Shown here in pieces: positions 11,474-22,117 of a stretch of 64,000 bases of DNA. Numbering within the stretch: position 1 is the first letter of the stretch; each line of letters opens with the position of its first letter. Below the pieces are notes generated by a model. It saw only the letters and a program-made list of their open reading frames with translations, was not told the DNA's origin and searched no databases. The position numbers and the translations under genes are program-made. This stretch comes from Chaetoderma sp. LZ-2023a. Taxonomy: Eukaryota; Mollusca; Caudofoveata; Chaetodermatida; Chaetodermatidae. The stretch lies in NCBI GenBank assembly GCA_034401795.1, contig CM067360.1, positions 47,772,260-47,836,259 on the forward strand. Reading direction: 5' to 3'.

Positions 11474-11800
11474 CACCCCACAGACCCCCCTTGCGGGTTG
11501 GTCTGTTGTTTTATTAACCACTATGAAAACATACTTACCGTTCAATCACTACTTGCTAAATCAATTATTTGCATTTTGCTACCAGAAAAAGATTTTTATG
11601 CCTGCATACCCACCTCCCCATGCCTTTTCCTATTCCTAGGGACCCTCAACCAGGCTTCTGGTTGAGTCCCCTCTCCAGCCTATCATCAAGTATAGACTGG
11701 CACCAGTCTATACTCGCCTCATAGTGACGCTTGTCACTATGCGCGCTCGCGCATGCGCATTAGAGCCTGAATAGGAAACAGATTCACTTTTCTAAATTCA
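11474..11800. repeat. DIRS copy 1, left (3') inverted terminal repeat with extension
   Basis: The outer about 65 bp (AACCAACCCGCAAGG-type on the opposite strand) is unique to this end. From about 11,537 to 11,800 it is the reverse complement of 18,830-19,085. It includes the GACTGGCACCAGTC palindrome and a GCGCGCTCGCGCATGCGC GC-rich block. Confidence 0.85.
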
Positions 11801-11867
11801 AGTGCAAAATATTTCAAATCTGATTCTCAAATCTTACCACGCGGGTTGGGGTGGCTGAGGCCGGGTC

Positions 11868-11994
11868 GTAGTGATTGAACGGTAAGTATGTCATAGTGGT
11901 TAATAAAACAACAGACCAACCCGCAAGGGGGGTCTGTGGGGTGTTGTTATTACACCACAAACAGATCCATTACCATTCAATCACTACTTGCTAA
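11868..11994. repeat. DIRS copy 1, internal complementary region
   Basis: Positions 11,868-11,943 are the reverse complement of the left end (11,474-11,549), and 11,943-11,994 that of the right end (19,059-19,110). The region therefore carries the two outer ends fused, as expected if it templates circular-intermediate formation in DIRS replication. Confidence 0.85.
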
Positions 11995-12221
11995 ACCCGT
12001 AGATTTGGTCAGTGCTCCATGTCCCCAGACGGTGGGAGGAGATTTAGAGAATCATTAACACAGGATAAAAATCAAACCAATCTTATCCCAATGTTAATAA
12101 CATAACATAATAGTGCATTTAACTCAATCACACCGTGATTTAACAAATAAGGATAAGTAGAACTTAAAGAACTAAATAAAAACCAAAGAAGACTCTCACC
12201 CTTTTTTACAGACGCACAGTC

Positions 12222-13600
12222 CTAACGAAAATGGTGGGAAGTGCTGGGCATATGGTCTTCGGCTTTTTTAGTTAAAATCGTAATATTACGAAAGAATGAA
12301 GCTGCTGCACTCAAGTCTTTAAGATAAAACGAGGTAAAAGTAGACTCAGATTTCCATCCTGCCACCTGCATGACTTCATCTAATGATGAACCGGCAAAAA
12401 GAGTGAAAGAAGTAGACATGCCCCTAACATCATGGGATTTAATATGAGCGAGATTAATTTGATCCGGAGACGCTATTTCGTAGCAAAGCTTAATCTTCTC
12501 ACAAAGCCATCTGGCAATCGTAGCCTTTGATACTGGCTTAGATAATTCTTCCGCGTAGGAAACCCATAAATGGGAAGGATCTGTTCTTTTAAAATCGGTT
12601 CGCTGTTTATAAGTTCTTAATGCTCTAACCGGACACCAAAGTTTGTCGGAAGGCGAAAAAGACGACAAAGATTTTAAAATAATAGGACTAGCAGGAAAAC
12701 GGTTAGACTGGGTTTTAGATAGAAAATCCATTCTCGGATATAAAACCAAACCGTCACCTGACACTATAAATCTATCCTTTTCTGCAGAAAGAGCATGAAT
12801 CTCTGAATGTCTTCTAGCAGAAGCAGCAGCCACAAGAAAAACTGCTTTAAGAGTTAAAAGCTTAAGACTGATAGACGATATAGGTTCAAAATGGCGACCT
12901 GCCAAGACTTGAAGAACCAAAGCCAGATTCCAGGAAGGTAAAGGCGTAGCAGACGGAGGACGAATATTACCTAGACCTCTAATAAAGCTATTAAGAGTCT
13001 TAGTATCCTTAACCTCGGCATTCAGAAGACAAGGCAGGGAAGATCCAAGCGAAAATCTATATCCCCTGACCGTATTAGCCGACAACTTCAAAGAGTCAAA
13101 CAGATACGATAAAAAATCTAAAACTTGTGGTATAGAAACAGAATCGGGCACGAAACCTTGGTCAGAACACCACTTTCCAAAGATTTTAAGACGACCCTTG
13201 TAAACTCTACGGGTCGATTCTCTTCTGGCCGAATTAATAATTTCCCGAGATATTTTAGAAACCTTATCCTGGAAGCTTTCAGACTCGGGATTCTCCAAAC
13301 GCATAGATTGAAGATTCCTGGACTTGGATGTACACACCGACCTCTTACTTGAGATAGAAGGTCCTGGGATACTGGAAGGAGACGAGGAAAGTCTACCAGA
13401 AGATCCAGAAGGTCCACAAACCAAATCCTCTTGGGCCAAAAGGGAGCTATCCGAAGAATCTCGCAAACTTGGTCCTTGACCTTCTTCAACACCAACGGGA
13501 TCAGAATAGTAGGAGGGAAGGCATAAGCGAACATCCCTGTCCAGGACTGAGACAGGGCATCTACCGCCAGGGCCTGACTGTCTGGAAAAGGAGACATGTA
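12222..13600 (-). CDS. DIRS copy 1 tyrosine recombinase (integrase) ORF, 3' part
   Basis: The C-terminal about 350 residues (from about 13,270) form a DIRS tyrosine recombinase. An N-terminal core-binding part begins at NSARRESTRRVYKGRLK. The first catalytic Arg is in AASARRHSEIHAL. HDVRG gives His-x-x-Arg, AGW the third position, and Tyr is in FTSFYLKDL. It would integrate the circular DNA intermediate. The frame is open to the stop before 12,222 and all catalytic residues are present. Upstream, the same frame stays open across the RNase H region (13.3-13.95 kb) without resembling a protein, so the true N-terminus is uncertain. A +1 insertion near 13,955 joins this frame to the RT frame, giving a misleading 994-codon ORF. 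Confidence 0.85.
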
Positions 13601-13955
13601 AGAGGAGATCTGGGCATTCAGAGAGGTCGCGAACAGATCTACTAGAGGACGATCCATGAGATTGAAAATCGCTCTGACAACCGACTTCTTTAACTGCCAC
13701 TCTGTGTGGGAGAACTTGCTGGGATGTGACAGTTGATCCGCCAGAAAATTCAGACTGCCTGGGACACGAGATGACACTAGAAAAATCTGCCTCTTGCGGC
13801 ACCACAAGAGCAGATTCCACACTTCTAGACAAAGGAGAGAAGACCTTGTACCTCCCTGCCTGTTGATATAAGCTACGACTGTCGAATTGTTCGACCAAAT
13901 TGACACTTTGAGGCCTATCACCAGATCTGACCAAGAAAGGAGAGCCTTCTTGACA
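13118..13955 (-). pseudogene. DIRS copy 1 RNase H and following domain, frameshifted from RT
   Basis: In the frame of the 314-codon ORF one reads SIWSNNSTVVAYINRQGG, HVPGSLNFLADQLS-type residues, VDLFATSLNAQ and YAFPPTIL. This is the RNase H connection and the region after it, which in DIRS elements is often described as a Dam-like methyltransferase domain. Comparison with copy 2 shows one extra base near 13,955 (TGGGCATGTC versus TGGGCTGTC), which disconnects it from the RT. It overlaps the recombinase frame by several hundred bases. Confidence 0.75.
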
Positions 13956-15333
13956 TGCCCACAACTCCAGAACGTTGATGTGGGCTGACGACTCCTCCAG
14001 GGACCAAAGGCCGGAAACTGACAGGGAGTCCCAGACCGCTCCCCAACCCTCCTGAGAAGCATCTGTGAAAATAATTGCTTGAGGAGAGGAATTTACCAGA
14101 GGAACACCCATCAGTAGCAGAGAACGGTCATTCCAGAAATCTAGACGAGGGACCAAATGTTCTCTGATGGGAATCTGATGGTAGATAGAATGGACTGACT
14201 GTTTCCAAAGGGACATCAAATACATCTGAAAGGGCCTTCTCATCATGGACGACCAAGGAACCACCTTCTCTATGCTGACCATCAGACCTATCACTCTTAA
14301 GAGGAATCTTGCTCTTACCCAAGGCGAGGAAGCAAGAATTTCCATGGCCACTGATAAAGCCTCTATCCTTGGCTCTGAGGGAAAGACTAACCCCCTGGCC
14401 AGATTGGAAGAAACGCCTAGATGATTAAAGATTTGCGACGGAACTAGGCTTGATTTCTCTAGATTCAAAATCCACCCTAGATTGCAAGCCAGACTGCAAA
14501 CCTCTGGAAGAATACCTTCGAGAATTGAGGATGACTTTGCTTTTACCAACCAATCGTCTATATAAACATGAAGATGGATAGAACGACGGTGTAAAATTCC
14601 TGCCACGGCTGAAACTATGCAGGTAAAAAGGAAGGGAGCCGTGGTCAGGCCGAAGGGCATGGCGCGAAACTGCCACACCCGATCATTGTAGGCAAACCTC
14701 AGGAACTTTCTGAATACAGGATGAATAAGAACATGGAAGTAAGCGTCCTTTAAATCTATGGAAGACGTCCACATTCCCTGACCCAGACTGGAAATGATCT
14801 GGGAAACCGTCTCCATCTTGAACTTTGGGGTGAGAATGTTCTGATTTAACTTCTTCAGGTTTATGATTGGACGCCAACCTCCTGACTTCTTTGGTACTAA
14901 AAAGATGGTCGAGTAGTAGCCCGGGTCTACTCCCCAACTGGGAACATCCTCTATAGCCCTCTTTACAATCATGGCTTCCAACTCCTCTTCCAAAGCCCTC
15001 AGTTTCTCCGGATTGGAGGGAATTGGAGTCCACACTGGGCAAAAGGAAAGAAGAGGAGGATGACGGATCCATGACGGAGCATAACCCCAACATATCTGGG
15101 ATACTAGCCAGGAGTCCTGAATGAGGGCTTGCCACTTCTCCCAAAACAGAGAAAGGCGCCCTCCTACTGGCACGTTGGGAACGCAGCACTGGACTGCTTG
15201 CTCCAAAGGGGGAGGGAGAAGGGAAGGAATGGGATAAATAAGAGAGATTTGGAACTACCCGGGAACTGTCCAAACCTTCAAACTCTCTTCCCCTGAAAAC
15301 CTCTAGATGAAAAACGTCCTCTGGATCTAGCAC
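13955..15333 (-). CDS. DIRS copy 1 reverse transcriptase domain
   Basis: RT motifs appear in order in the ORF opening at 15,206: LVPKKSGGWRPIINLKKLN, SSIDLKDAYFHV (catalytic Asp about residue 151), AMPFGLTTAPF, and VYIDDW (catalytic Asp pair about residues 217-218; 14,551-14,565). The start of RNase H follows (IIFTDASQEGWGAVW). It would copy the element RNA into DNA. The start codon is unclear; an upstream frame joins the end of gag near 15.3 kb. A +1 insertion near 13,955 breaks it from the rest of RNase H. Confidence 0.85.
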
Positions 15334-18300
15334 GGCGAGAAGGAGTCTGACCTCTCCTCGCCCAAGACGAAGGAGACTGCCTACCTACCGACCTCGAACG
15401 ATGGGAGGAAATGGAGCCGAATCGATCCTCCTCCAAAGATCGATCCCGCTGATCAGATGAGGACAAATTCGAGTTAAGAACGACCCTAGAAGGATAAGCT
15501 CCAAACTGATCAGGTTTGAGACTCTTTCTTCTCGGAGAAGAATTAGGGCTTTTAACCGAAGAAACATCTCTTTTACCGGAAGAATTGGACCACGAAACAT
15601 GAGCCTGAAGCTCCCTAGAGGCCTTCAAGCGCTCAGATTCCGCCCTAATTAAACTAGGAGCTGACTCTCCAAATAGATCAGTCCCGAAAGGAGACGCAAC
15701 CACAAGATTCTGTTTCAACACCTCAGAAATCCTAACCTCAGAAAGCTTTCTAGACCGACGTTTGGAAGTAATAAATCCTAACGACTTACAAACAGAATTA
15801 AGAGAACCCCGGGACAAATCAGCCAAAGAACGAAAGACTGCCACCGGAACTTGTTCACCTCTTTCTTCCGCCTTAAGAACGGCCTCCGACAGCAGAGCAA
15901 GATAATTAGACGATTTAATCTGAGACCTACAAACTGACTCCCATTTAAACAGATCCGAGGAAAAATCCGACTTAGAAACCTCTTTCAGCTGAGATGATAA
16001 AACCTCCTAAGCAGGACGAGACAGCGACTGAGCAGAAGCTACCTTTAAAAAATCCTCCTTGGGAATCTGAACCGGCGAGTCATACTTGGAAACCAGAGAA
16101 AAATCAGAGCTAACCGAGTCAGTAACGAACAAATCTAACATATCTACCACTAAATTGTCAACAGGAAGCACCTGAGGCGAAGAGCGGATCCGAAAGAAGG
16201 AGGGTCCACAGCGAATTCCTCCTTAAGAGTAAGAGAAAGCGAAGAAGCAATCCAACTGTGAGCTATGGACCAGTCTTCCGAAGAGGCCCTAACTGGGCAA
16301 AATCTCTTCAGATCCCTGGCCCTGACTGACCTTGGAGCAGAAGAAATAGAAGACAGAAGAGGAGGAGGAGAATAAGAAGAAGCTAAAAGAATTTAAGAGT
16401 CTCCTGAGACCAAAGAATCACCTGCCCTCGAAAACACAGGAGAGGAAGGCCTACTGACCGAATCATGAAAAGAGGAAGCATGCTTGGACACGGAATCTCT
16501 ACCCACCTCCTGACTAGCCGATGAAGAAGGACGAACCACTAAAGAAGCCGAAAATCTAGAAAGAATAGACAAACGAGCAGACACAAACGAACGATCTAAT
16601 GAAGAATCTCTAACCACTGAAAACAGAGAAAAATCTAACCCTGAATTAACAATTTGAAATTCAAGCTCAGGGGACAGAACCACCGATACAATCGGATCAA
16701 TATGATCAAAAGATGGAGACGGCGCCAGAGAGGAAGGAGGAGATGAAACTGATTGAGCAGAAGCAAAATCCTGATCACACTGAACCTGAGAGGAAGAAGA
16801 ATTAAGAGTAGAATGAAGACGAGCAAATCCCGGAGGAGGAGGAATGGAAGACAAACAGAGGAGAAGAGTTAGAAACATGAGAAGAGAAGTCTTTCGATGA
16901 GAGACAAGAGGAACGGGAAGAATATCTAGAAAAAACTGGATTAACCACAGCATCACGAAAAGAAGAATTCGCATGAGAAGATAACTCCACATCAATGAGC
17001 CTTGCAGGAAGGAAAGAATCATAAATAGAATCTGCCGAATCCTGTAAAAACCTTTGCGAATTTACTGGACCAGAATCAAAGTTCCTAACATCCCCGAATC
17101 TAACTGGGCCTAACGAATCTTGTTCTCTCGTTAAACCGGAAGCTGACTCCCCACCGGAAACGGAAATCGGAATTACATCCAGGTCTGACCGACCCGGAAG
17201 TACACTTCTAATACCGGAAGCAGAAGTAAACTGACTAGTGTCCACCCCGGAATCGGAAACGCCTCTACCGGAATTCGGAAAATAAAAAGAGTCCTCAGAC
17301 TCCGGATATCCGGAATGGCCGGAAGCGCTAAAAGACCCGGAAACGGAAGTAGACACTAGACCTCTAGGACCCGGATGTCCTACATAACCGGAAGACAGAC
17401 CGGAAGTTACCGAAACGGAAGTGGTAACCGGATCTTGCCGACTCGGATCACCACCCAAACCGGAAGTCCTTCCGGAAACGGAAGCTACCGAATCCGGAAC
17501 CGGATCTTGACGACCCGGATGTCTCGCTAAACCGGAAGTCCGGCCGGAAAAAGAATGAGAATCGTAAAACGGAAGTAAACCTGAGTCCAAATGACCCGAG
17601 TCTACCACACCGGAACCGGAACTAGCAAGACTAGGTAACGACCTCCCAGCAATAGGCGCTTTCGAGACTACTTTAACCACCGGAATCACCGTTACATTGG
17701 CATTCTCATAAGGACTAGCCTCATGGACGCCGGTTTAAGCCGACGCCACCACGGCTTGAAGGTTATGCCCGTCACCTTCAAGTCTAACGTGGGTTTTCTG
17801 TGGTGCACCCTCTGAGCACACCTTCAAGAGCTTAGATGCTCTTGTCTTCTGCTTTTTCGGCGATTCCATCACCTGTCTAGAGGTCAGGGGAACCGGCTTC
17901 CCCCATTTGCGGGAACGCCCGCTAGCCTTCGGGCTATCCTCGGAGCTTGACGAGCTCTCCTGCCTTTTTGCCTCTTTTATTGCAGAAGAGACCCTTTCAT
18001 CAAGTGATTTCGTCAAAACGGTGGCGAACGACTCAAACCTAGCAAAGAGCGCCATCACGGCGTCCGAATTTCCCGATGAATTTCCCCCCTCCGTTGCTAC
18101 CGATAACGGAACAGAGGTTGAAGCAAAGGACACCGCCCTTGTCTTGCTAGCAACGGAGGAAGGGGAAGGACGACCAGCGCGCAGCGTTTGTTTCGACAAA
18201 TCTTTAAAGTACAATTTCGCAACCGAAACCGGCTACCCTTTACATATCCCACACATAGCAGTGGTTGTACAGGTCGTACACTTCACGCAAACGTGGCCGG

Positions 18301-18380
18301 CGAACTCAATGGCGTGATGACGATCACATTTCGCTGACGTACATTTAGTCCTATCTGATTTCGCTGACTCCTACAAAACA
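15278..18380 (-). pseudogene. DIRS copy 1 gag-like gene, several stops and frameshifts
   Basis: The N-terminus (18,240-18,350) carries a cysteine cluster (KCTSAKCDRHH, CVKCTTCTTTAMCGICKG) like that of copy 2, but a stop follows where copy 2 has Trp (GICKG-stop versus GVCKGW). A further stop lies near 17,735. The Ser/Gly-rich middle (16,800-17,690) repeats S-V-S-G-x-T-S-G and G-x-P-x-R-x-D-P units. Frames change near 16.8 kb. The C-terminus (15,278-15,844) has SLADLSRGSLNSVCKSLGF and a basic Arg/Ser tail, both shared with copy 2. It probably is the nucleic-acid-binding structural protein; function is inferred from position. Confidence 0.7.
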
Positions 18381-18829
18381 AAAACGTAAAGACCCGGAAG
18401 CATACCGCTCAAACTCTCAAACAAGAGACACCCTCAACTCAGTTCTAACGGCGGGAAAATTCAAATTTCCTTACCAGAAACTTTCAAGGGATTTTAAGAA
18501 AATCCTTATAATGCACTAGAAATAACTTCGTTACAGGCTCTATATATGGACTGGACATTATTAATGATGATGATGATTTAGGATAGGCATAACAATCAAG
18601 ATACCACGAACTAACACGATCTTCACGAAAACCGGTAATATCTCAAATTCGTCTATAAGTATACCATACAAACACAATTATACTTCCTTAGACGTAACTT
18701 AGGGAGGATTGACTTCATATTAGGCATGATATATCCTTAATATAAAGACACAGGTATAGCTATCACAGCGCAAAACACAAAATTTATTTTCAAATATTTT
18801 GGCCAACTATTCTGTTTGCAGAATAATTG
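18381..18829 (-). other. DIRS copy 1 5' leader between terminal repeat and gag
   Basis: Non-coding. Directly before the gag-like frame a pyrimidine tract ending TAG (GTTTTGTTTTGTAG) looks like a splice acceptor. Copy 2 has an equivalent tract. Confidence 0.4.
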
Positions 18830-19110
18830 AAAAGTGCATCTGTTTCCTATTCAGGCTCTAATGCGCATGCGCGAGCGCGCATAGCGACAAGCGTCACTAT
18901 GAGGCGAATATAGACTGGTGCCAGTCTATACTTGATGATAGGCTGGAGAGGGGACTCAACCAGAAGCCTGGTTGAGGGTCCCTAGGAATAGGAAAAGGCA
19001 TGGGGAGGTGGGTATGCAGGCATAAAAATCTTCTGATAGCAAAATGCAAATAATTGATTTAGCAAGTAGTGATTGAACGGTAATGGATGTTTTTGTGGTG
19101 TAATAACAAC
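18830..19110. repeat. DIRS copy 1, right (5') inverted terminal repeat
   Basis: The outer end is GATTGAACGGTAATGGATGT followed by TTTTGTGGTGTAATAACAAC, ending at 19,110. The inner part is the reverse complement of the left repeat, with very few mismatches over the GC-rich block. Confidence 0.85.
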
Positions 19111-19676
19111 TGTTGTCGTATCTGGTGTATTGTGTCGAAAATGCTAAAATTAATTGAGTAAAAAGCAGAAAGCAGAGTAAAGATGCTCATTTATCAATGA
19201 AAATGCAGGAACTTTTTTCTCAGAATTTAATTTTGATAATTTTCTGGGGAGGGGTGTGGCCACAGCCTTACACACTCTCCTCTCTTATTTTTGGCTTGGA
19301 AACCCCAATTTCTTCAGAGCTGGGCACGTCCTTGGCAGAGGCTAATTTTGGTGTGTACATACATAAATACACCATACATTATACAAGAGAATATTACATT
19401 ATTCATTACATACATGCAGATATGGCACAAAAAGGGCTTTATTATGCTCACAGGGGTTTGAATTTTCGTCTACCCATCCCATGGACGAAAATTCAATCAA
19501 TAGCGTGTGTTTTGATAAGCAGCTTGCAGTCAGACTCCGTTTCAGTGTTTGCATCCGTGCAATTTGGTGATAGATGGCAAGGGCGTGTGCTCGTATTTTT
19601 TATATATATTCATACAGATATTGTTTTTACAAATCATTTCCCACAAACTAGGGAAGAAAAAATGATTAAAACTTAC

Positions 19677-19825
19677 CATCCCAGATTTGGATTAGCATTT
19701 TCTAGGCCATTTTCCGATCCCGAATCATTCGCAATACTTCGGAAGCTCTCGCTAGACATACTACTTTCGTCGCTGTCTAGATATGGTTCGAAATTAGACG
19801 GCACAATTTCATCGTTATTAGCCAT
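19677..19825 (-). CDS. P2X7 C-terminal-like gene, exon 1
   Basis: ATG at 19,823-19,825, then 49 codons plus two bases (TG), then donor GTAAGT. The product begins MANNDEIVPSNFEPYLDSDE, is acidic and Ser-rich, and ends NPNLG. The split Trp codon (TG + G) is completed by exon 2 at 10,775 and yields W-C-T-C-G-N-C in frame. The frame and motif agreement across 8.9 kb is strong evidence that both pieces belong to one gene. It is preceded by a CRE palindrome. An overlapping + strand ORF of 213 codons is its antisense shadow. Confidence 0.65.
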
Positions 19826-19857
19826 GTTGACTACGTAGCGCGCAGAGACTGTATCCG

Positions 19858-19893
19858 TGTTTCCTCAATGTGACGTCACGCATATCACGTGAT
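19858..19893 (-). promoter_or_regulatory. CRE palindrome and CACGTG, putative promoter of the P2X7-like gene
   Basis: On the minus strand, TCACGTGA, then GTGACGTCACAT and TGAGGAAACA, lie 33-68 bp upstream of the ATG; GGTTGCTAT lies just upstream. The block matches the THAP-gene promoter at 2,829-2,862 nearly base for base over the CRE-GAGGAAACA part. Confidence 0.5.
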
Positions 19894-20037
19894 CACGTTT
19901 TTTGGCTATAGCAACCGGAAACGCTTATTTTATAACTAACCATGTTTGAAATAAACACGTAAAATATGTTTTTTCTATTTCAAGACGTAGTTTTCATGCG
20001 AATTAGAGATCGTTTTATTAGTGTTTCTATTAGCCTT

Positions 20038-20118
20038 TAAAGAACTGTAACTCTTCAAGAACTGTTTGTTTTAAAGCAGGTTGGTCTTAAAGAGCTGTTT
20101 GTCTTAAAGGTCTTGTGA
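20038..20118 (+). repeat. Short TTAAAGAACTGTTTG array
   Basis: About four units of the array unit that dominates 22.1-23.8 kb. It lies between two CRE palindromes (19.87 and 20.27 kb). Confidence 0.6.
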
Positions 20119-20267
20119 GGACTTGCGGTCGAAAACGAGTTTTAATTAATTTTATGGTCTACTACACTATTTAAACACAATAGCGTCACTTTGGAGTGAG
20201 ACAAATATGTTAGGCAGCCCAAATAACGAGGTTAAATGACGCCTCTATCTGAATCACCACTCTTCTG

Positions 20268-20276
20268 TGACGTCAC
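20268..20276. promoter_or_regulatory. Isolated CRE palindrome TGACGTCAC
   Basis: A full-site CRE in TGACGTCACACCGGGA context. No gene start is recognised next to it. Confidence 0.3.
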
Positions 20277-20299
20277 ACCGGGAACGGCACTGTGAGCTG

Positions 20300-20880
20300 G
20301 GTCAATATTTCTCTGTCTGTAGTACAAAGGTAACATATTTTAAAACGTGCGTTTAACAGGATAGACTTCACCTACCATAACATAAATTATGTCAGGTTGA
20401 AGCTAAGTCTTCAAGAAATAAAAAATCATGGTTTTTAAAAATCTATTATGATATTTACTCATTTTTAATGGTTTCATGGATAGTATATTCGCATAATAAT
20501 AGGCCTATAACTGCAGTATACCATGGGCAATGCTGAAAATCGGCAATATTTCAATGCATGTGACAAATACTCTGTAGTCTAGTAGGCCTAATTGCAAGGA
20601 CTGGGTGTACTTTGTAATATCTGGGATGGATGGATGTGAGCATGATGATCGAGGTGGGTGGGAGAGGTTGACGATGGCTATAATTGTACTATTATTCATA
20701 TCTAAATGTATAGGCTTCAGAGTGCAGCTACAACTATTTCTGAAGATTACGAATGTACAATAAGTGTGTCAGTCGTATGTGAAATTTCATGTAATTGTTT
20801 ACCTATAAGCTTTTGGCAATGTGTTTGTATAATAATAATGTAGAGGCATGTACGGGTCAACACGTACGTTGGTGTGTGTG
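20300..20880. other. AT-rich non-coding stretch
   Basis: Nothing is recognised. Short ORFs here are not protein-like. Confidence 0.35.
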
Positions 20881-20881
20881 T

Positions 20882-20911
<30 letters not shown>
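20882..20911 (+). repeat. Poly-G run of 30 bases
   Basis: An uninterrupted G30, preceded by a short GT-rich tract. It can form a G-quadruplex and is also a likely assembly or sequencing weak point. Confidence 0.9.
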
Positions 20912-20912
<1 letters not shown>

Positions 20913-21182
20913 CATCACGCCTGTGACAACACTATGAACTATATCGTTTTCAAACCAACTTCTTCCATGTATGGAAGTAGCATACACTCATATTTCAATG
21001 TTATGAAAAAGCAAAACTGTAGCGGACGAACAAATTTTAAATAGGTAGGTGAACTGACAGATGTTCAGAGGTCGCTAGCGTATCATCTTTACTTACAGTG
21101 CAGCTCATAAGTAAGTTTAAATGCTTCCAAAGCAAAAACACAAATATGTTAGAACCATATGAACATGATACAAGAAACATTA

Positions 21183-21248
21183 TGTTGAATATTTTGAACA
21201 CAATTTGGGCTGAAATCCAACCCAATTATGTTCAAAATATTCAACAAT
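21183..21248. repeat. Short palindrome of the 91-bp family
   Basis: TGTTGAATATTTTGAACA pairs with TGTTCAAAATATTCAACA around a shortened centre (GGGCTGAAATCCAACCC). It shows that the tips vary while the ends are conserved. Confidence 0.7.
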
Positions 21249-21259
21249 ATATGTTATTT

Positions 21260-21925
21260 AAGTTGTACTATAAGCGTGCGGACGGCAGTGAAAGCCTCGC
21301 TACGCACCTCGACCACTGTCTAAATTGTAAACAAACCGTGTACTGTCGCAAATAGATTAGTTTAGATTACATTTATATTTACCAGACATTTTAGTTAACT
21401 TTAAACACATAACTGGAGTAACTGCTATATTGCAATCATAAATTTATTCACAAGCCTACAAAATGGTAAATTGCGATCGTACGTGCACTGAGCGGTGTAG
21501 GCCTACTTAACTATCATTTAAAAAGTTGTGTACATGCATGCCTATCATCTATGCAAAATCTCTGCAGTCAATCCAGAAAGATAACATATATATGCATTTG
21601 TAGAATTGTATTCCAAGAAGTGTGTGGGTGGGTTTGATTAAATATAGCCTAATTCACGTACACGAAATCCGATTTTACTGTCACCTCTTACAGGCCTATA
21701 TGTTACAATTGTGATGTCAGGAACCATGTCCTTTAAGTTTAATCAACAAAAATATCATCAACTTCGATATTATTGAAACTTTGTGCATCTCGAACAATGT
21801 AGTGTCCCTGTGTGAACAATGAATTGTCAAAGAATAGGTGCATAGGTGCCTAATACGCGCAGCAGTAGAGAGTCTAACTACGCTCCCCGAGATAATAATC
21901 TAGACGAATAGGAATTTGTGTCATC
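21260..21925. other. Non-coding stretch before a CRE
   Basis: No gene supported. Ends at the CRE palindrome GTGACGTCAC at 21,931-21,940. Confidence 0.35.
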
Positions 21926-21930
21926 CCGGT

Positions 21931-21988
21931 GTGACGTCACAACTCTAGCGCGATAGCTAAAAACGTTTGGTTGTCAAGGTGGTTGCTA
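21931..21988. promoter_or_regulatory. CRE palindrome with nearby GGTTGCTAT
   Basis: GTGACGTCAC (21,931-21,940) with GGTGGTTGCTATATGC about 40 bp away, then the TTAAAGAACTG array 180 bp further. The order on the minus strand (array, GTTGCT-type motif, CRE) mirrors the P2X7-like and THAP promoters. No coding exon was recognised to its left. Confidence 0.3.
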
Positions 21989-22117
21989 TATGCTTATCTC
22001 AGCTTTGGCTGGGCCGATTACAAAAATTTAAAAAGCATTTTGTTCTTCTAGTAAAGGAGAATCTGCATTATGATTGTCAAGTTAATCAGAGCGATCGGGT
22101 ATCTAGTCCTCACAACA

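Larger units (their letters stand above)
11474..19110 (-). mobile_element. DIRS-like tyrosine-recombinase retrotransposon, copy 1 (complete structure)
   Basis: The element is 7.6 kb, coding on the minus strand. From its 5' (genomic right) end it has a terminal repeat, gag-like ORF, RT/RNase H, tyrosine recombinase, internal complementary region and 3' terminal repeat. Terminal repeats are inverted, not direct, and no target duplication is evident, as expected for insertion by a tyrosine recombinase. The left and right repeats are nearly identical where they overlap, suggesting fairly recent insertion. Gag is broken by several stops and RT/RNase H carries one frameshift, but the recombinase domain is open. 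It lies inside an intron of the P2X7-like gene in the same orientation. Confidence 0.9.
10776..19676 (-). other. Intron of the P2X7-like gene containing a whole DIRS element
   Basis: Donor GTAAGT (19,671-19,676) and acceptor TTACGTACAG (10,776-10,785) on the minus strand define an intron of 8.9 kb. Some 7.64 kb of it is the DIRS retrotransposon at 11,474-19,110. Without the insertion the intron would be about 1.26 kb. Confidence 0.6.

Noticed and set aside
12222-15206. The 994-codon ORF as one RT-recombinase fusion protein
   Set aside because: Comparison with copy 2 shows that RNase H lies in another frame here; a 1-base insertion made the fused frame.
19197-19838. 213-codon + strand ORF
   Set aside because: It overlaps the minus-strand exon 1 and intron of the P2X7-like gene; the sequence is low-similarity and the minus-strand reading has a start, donor and motif agreement.
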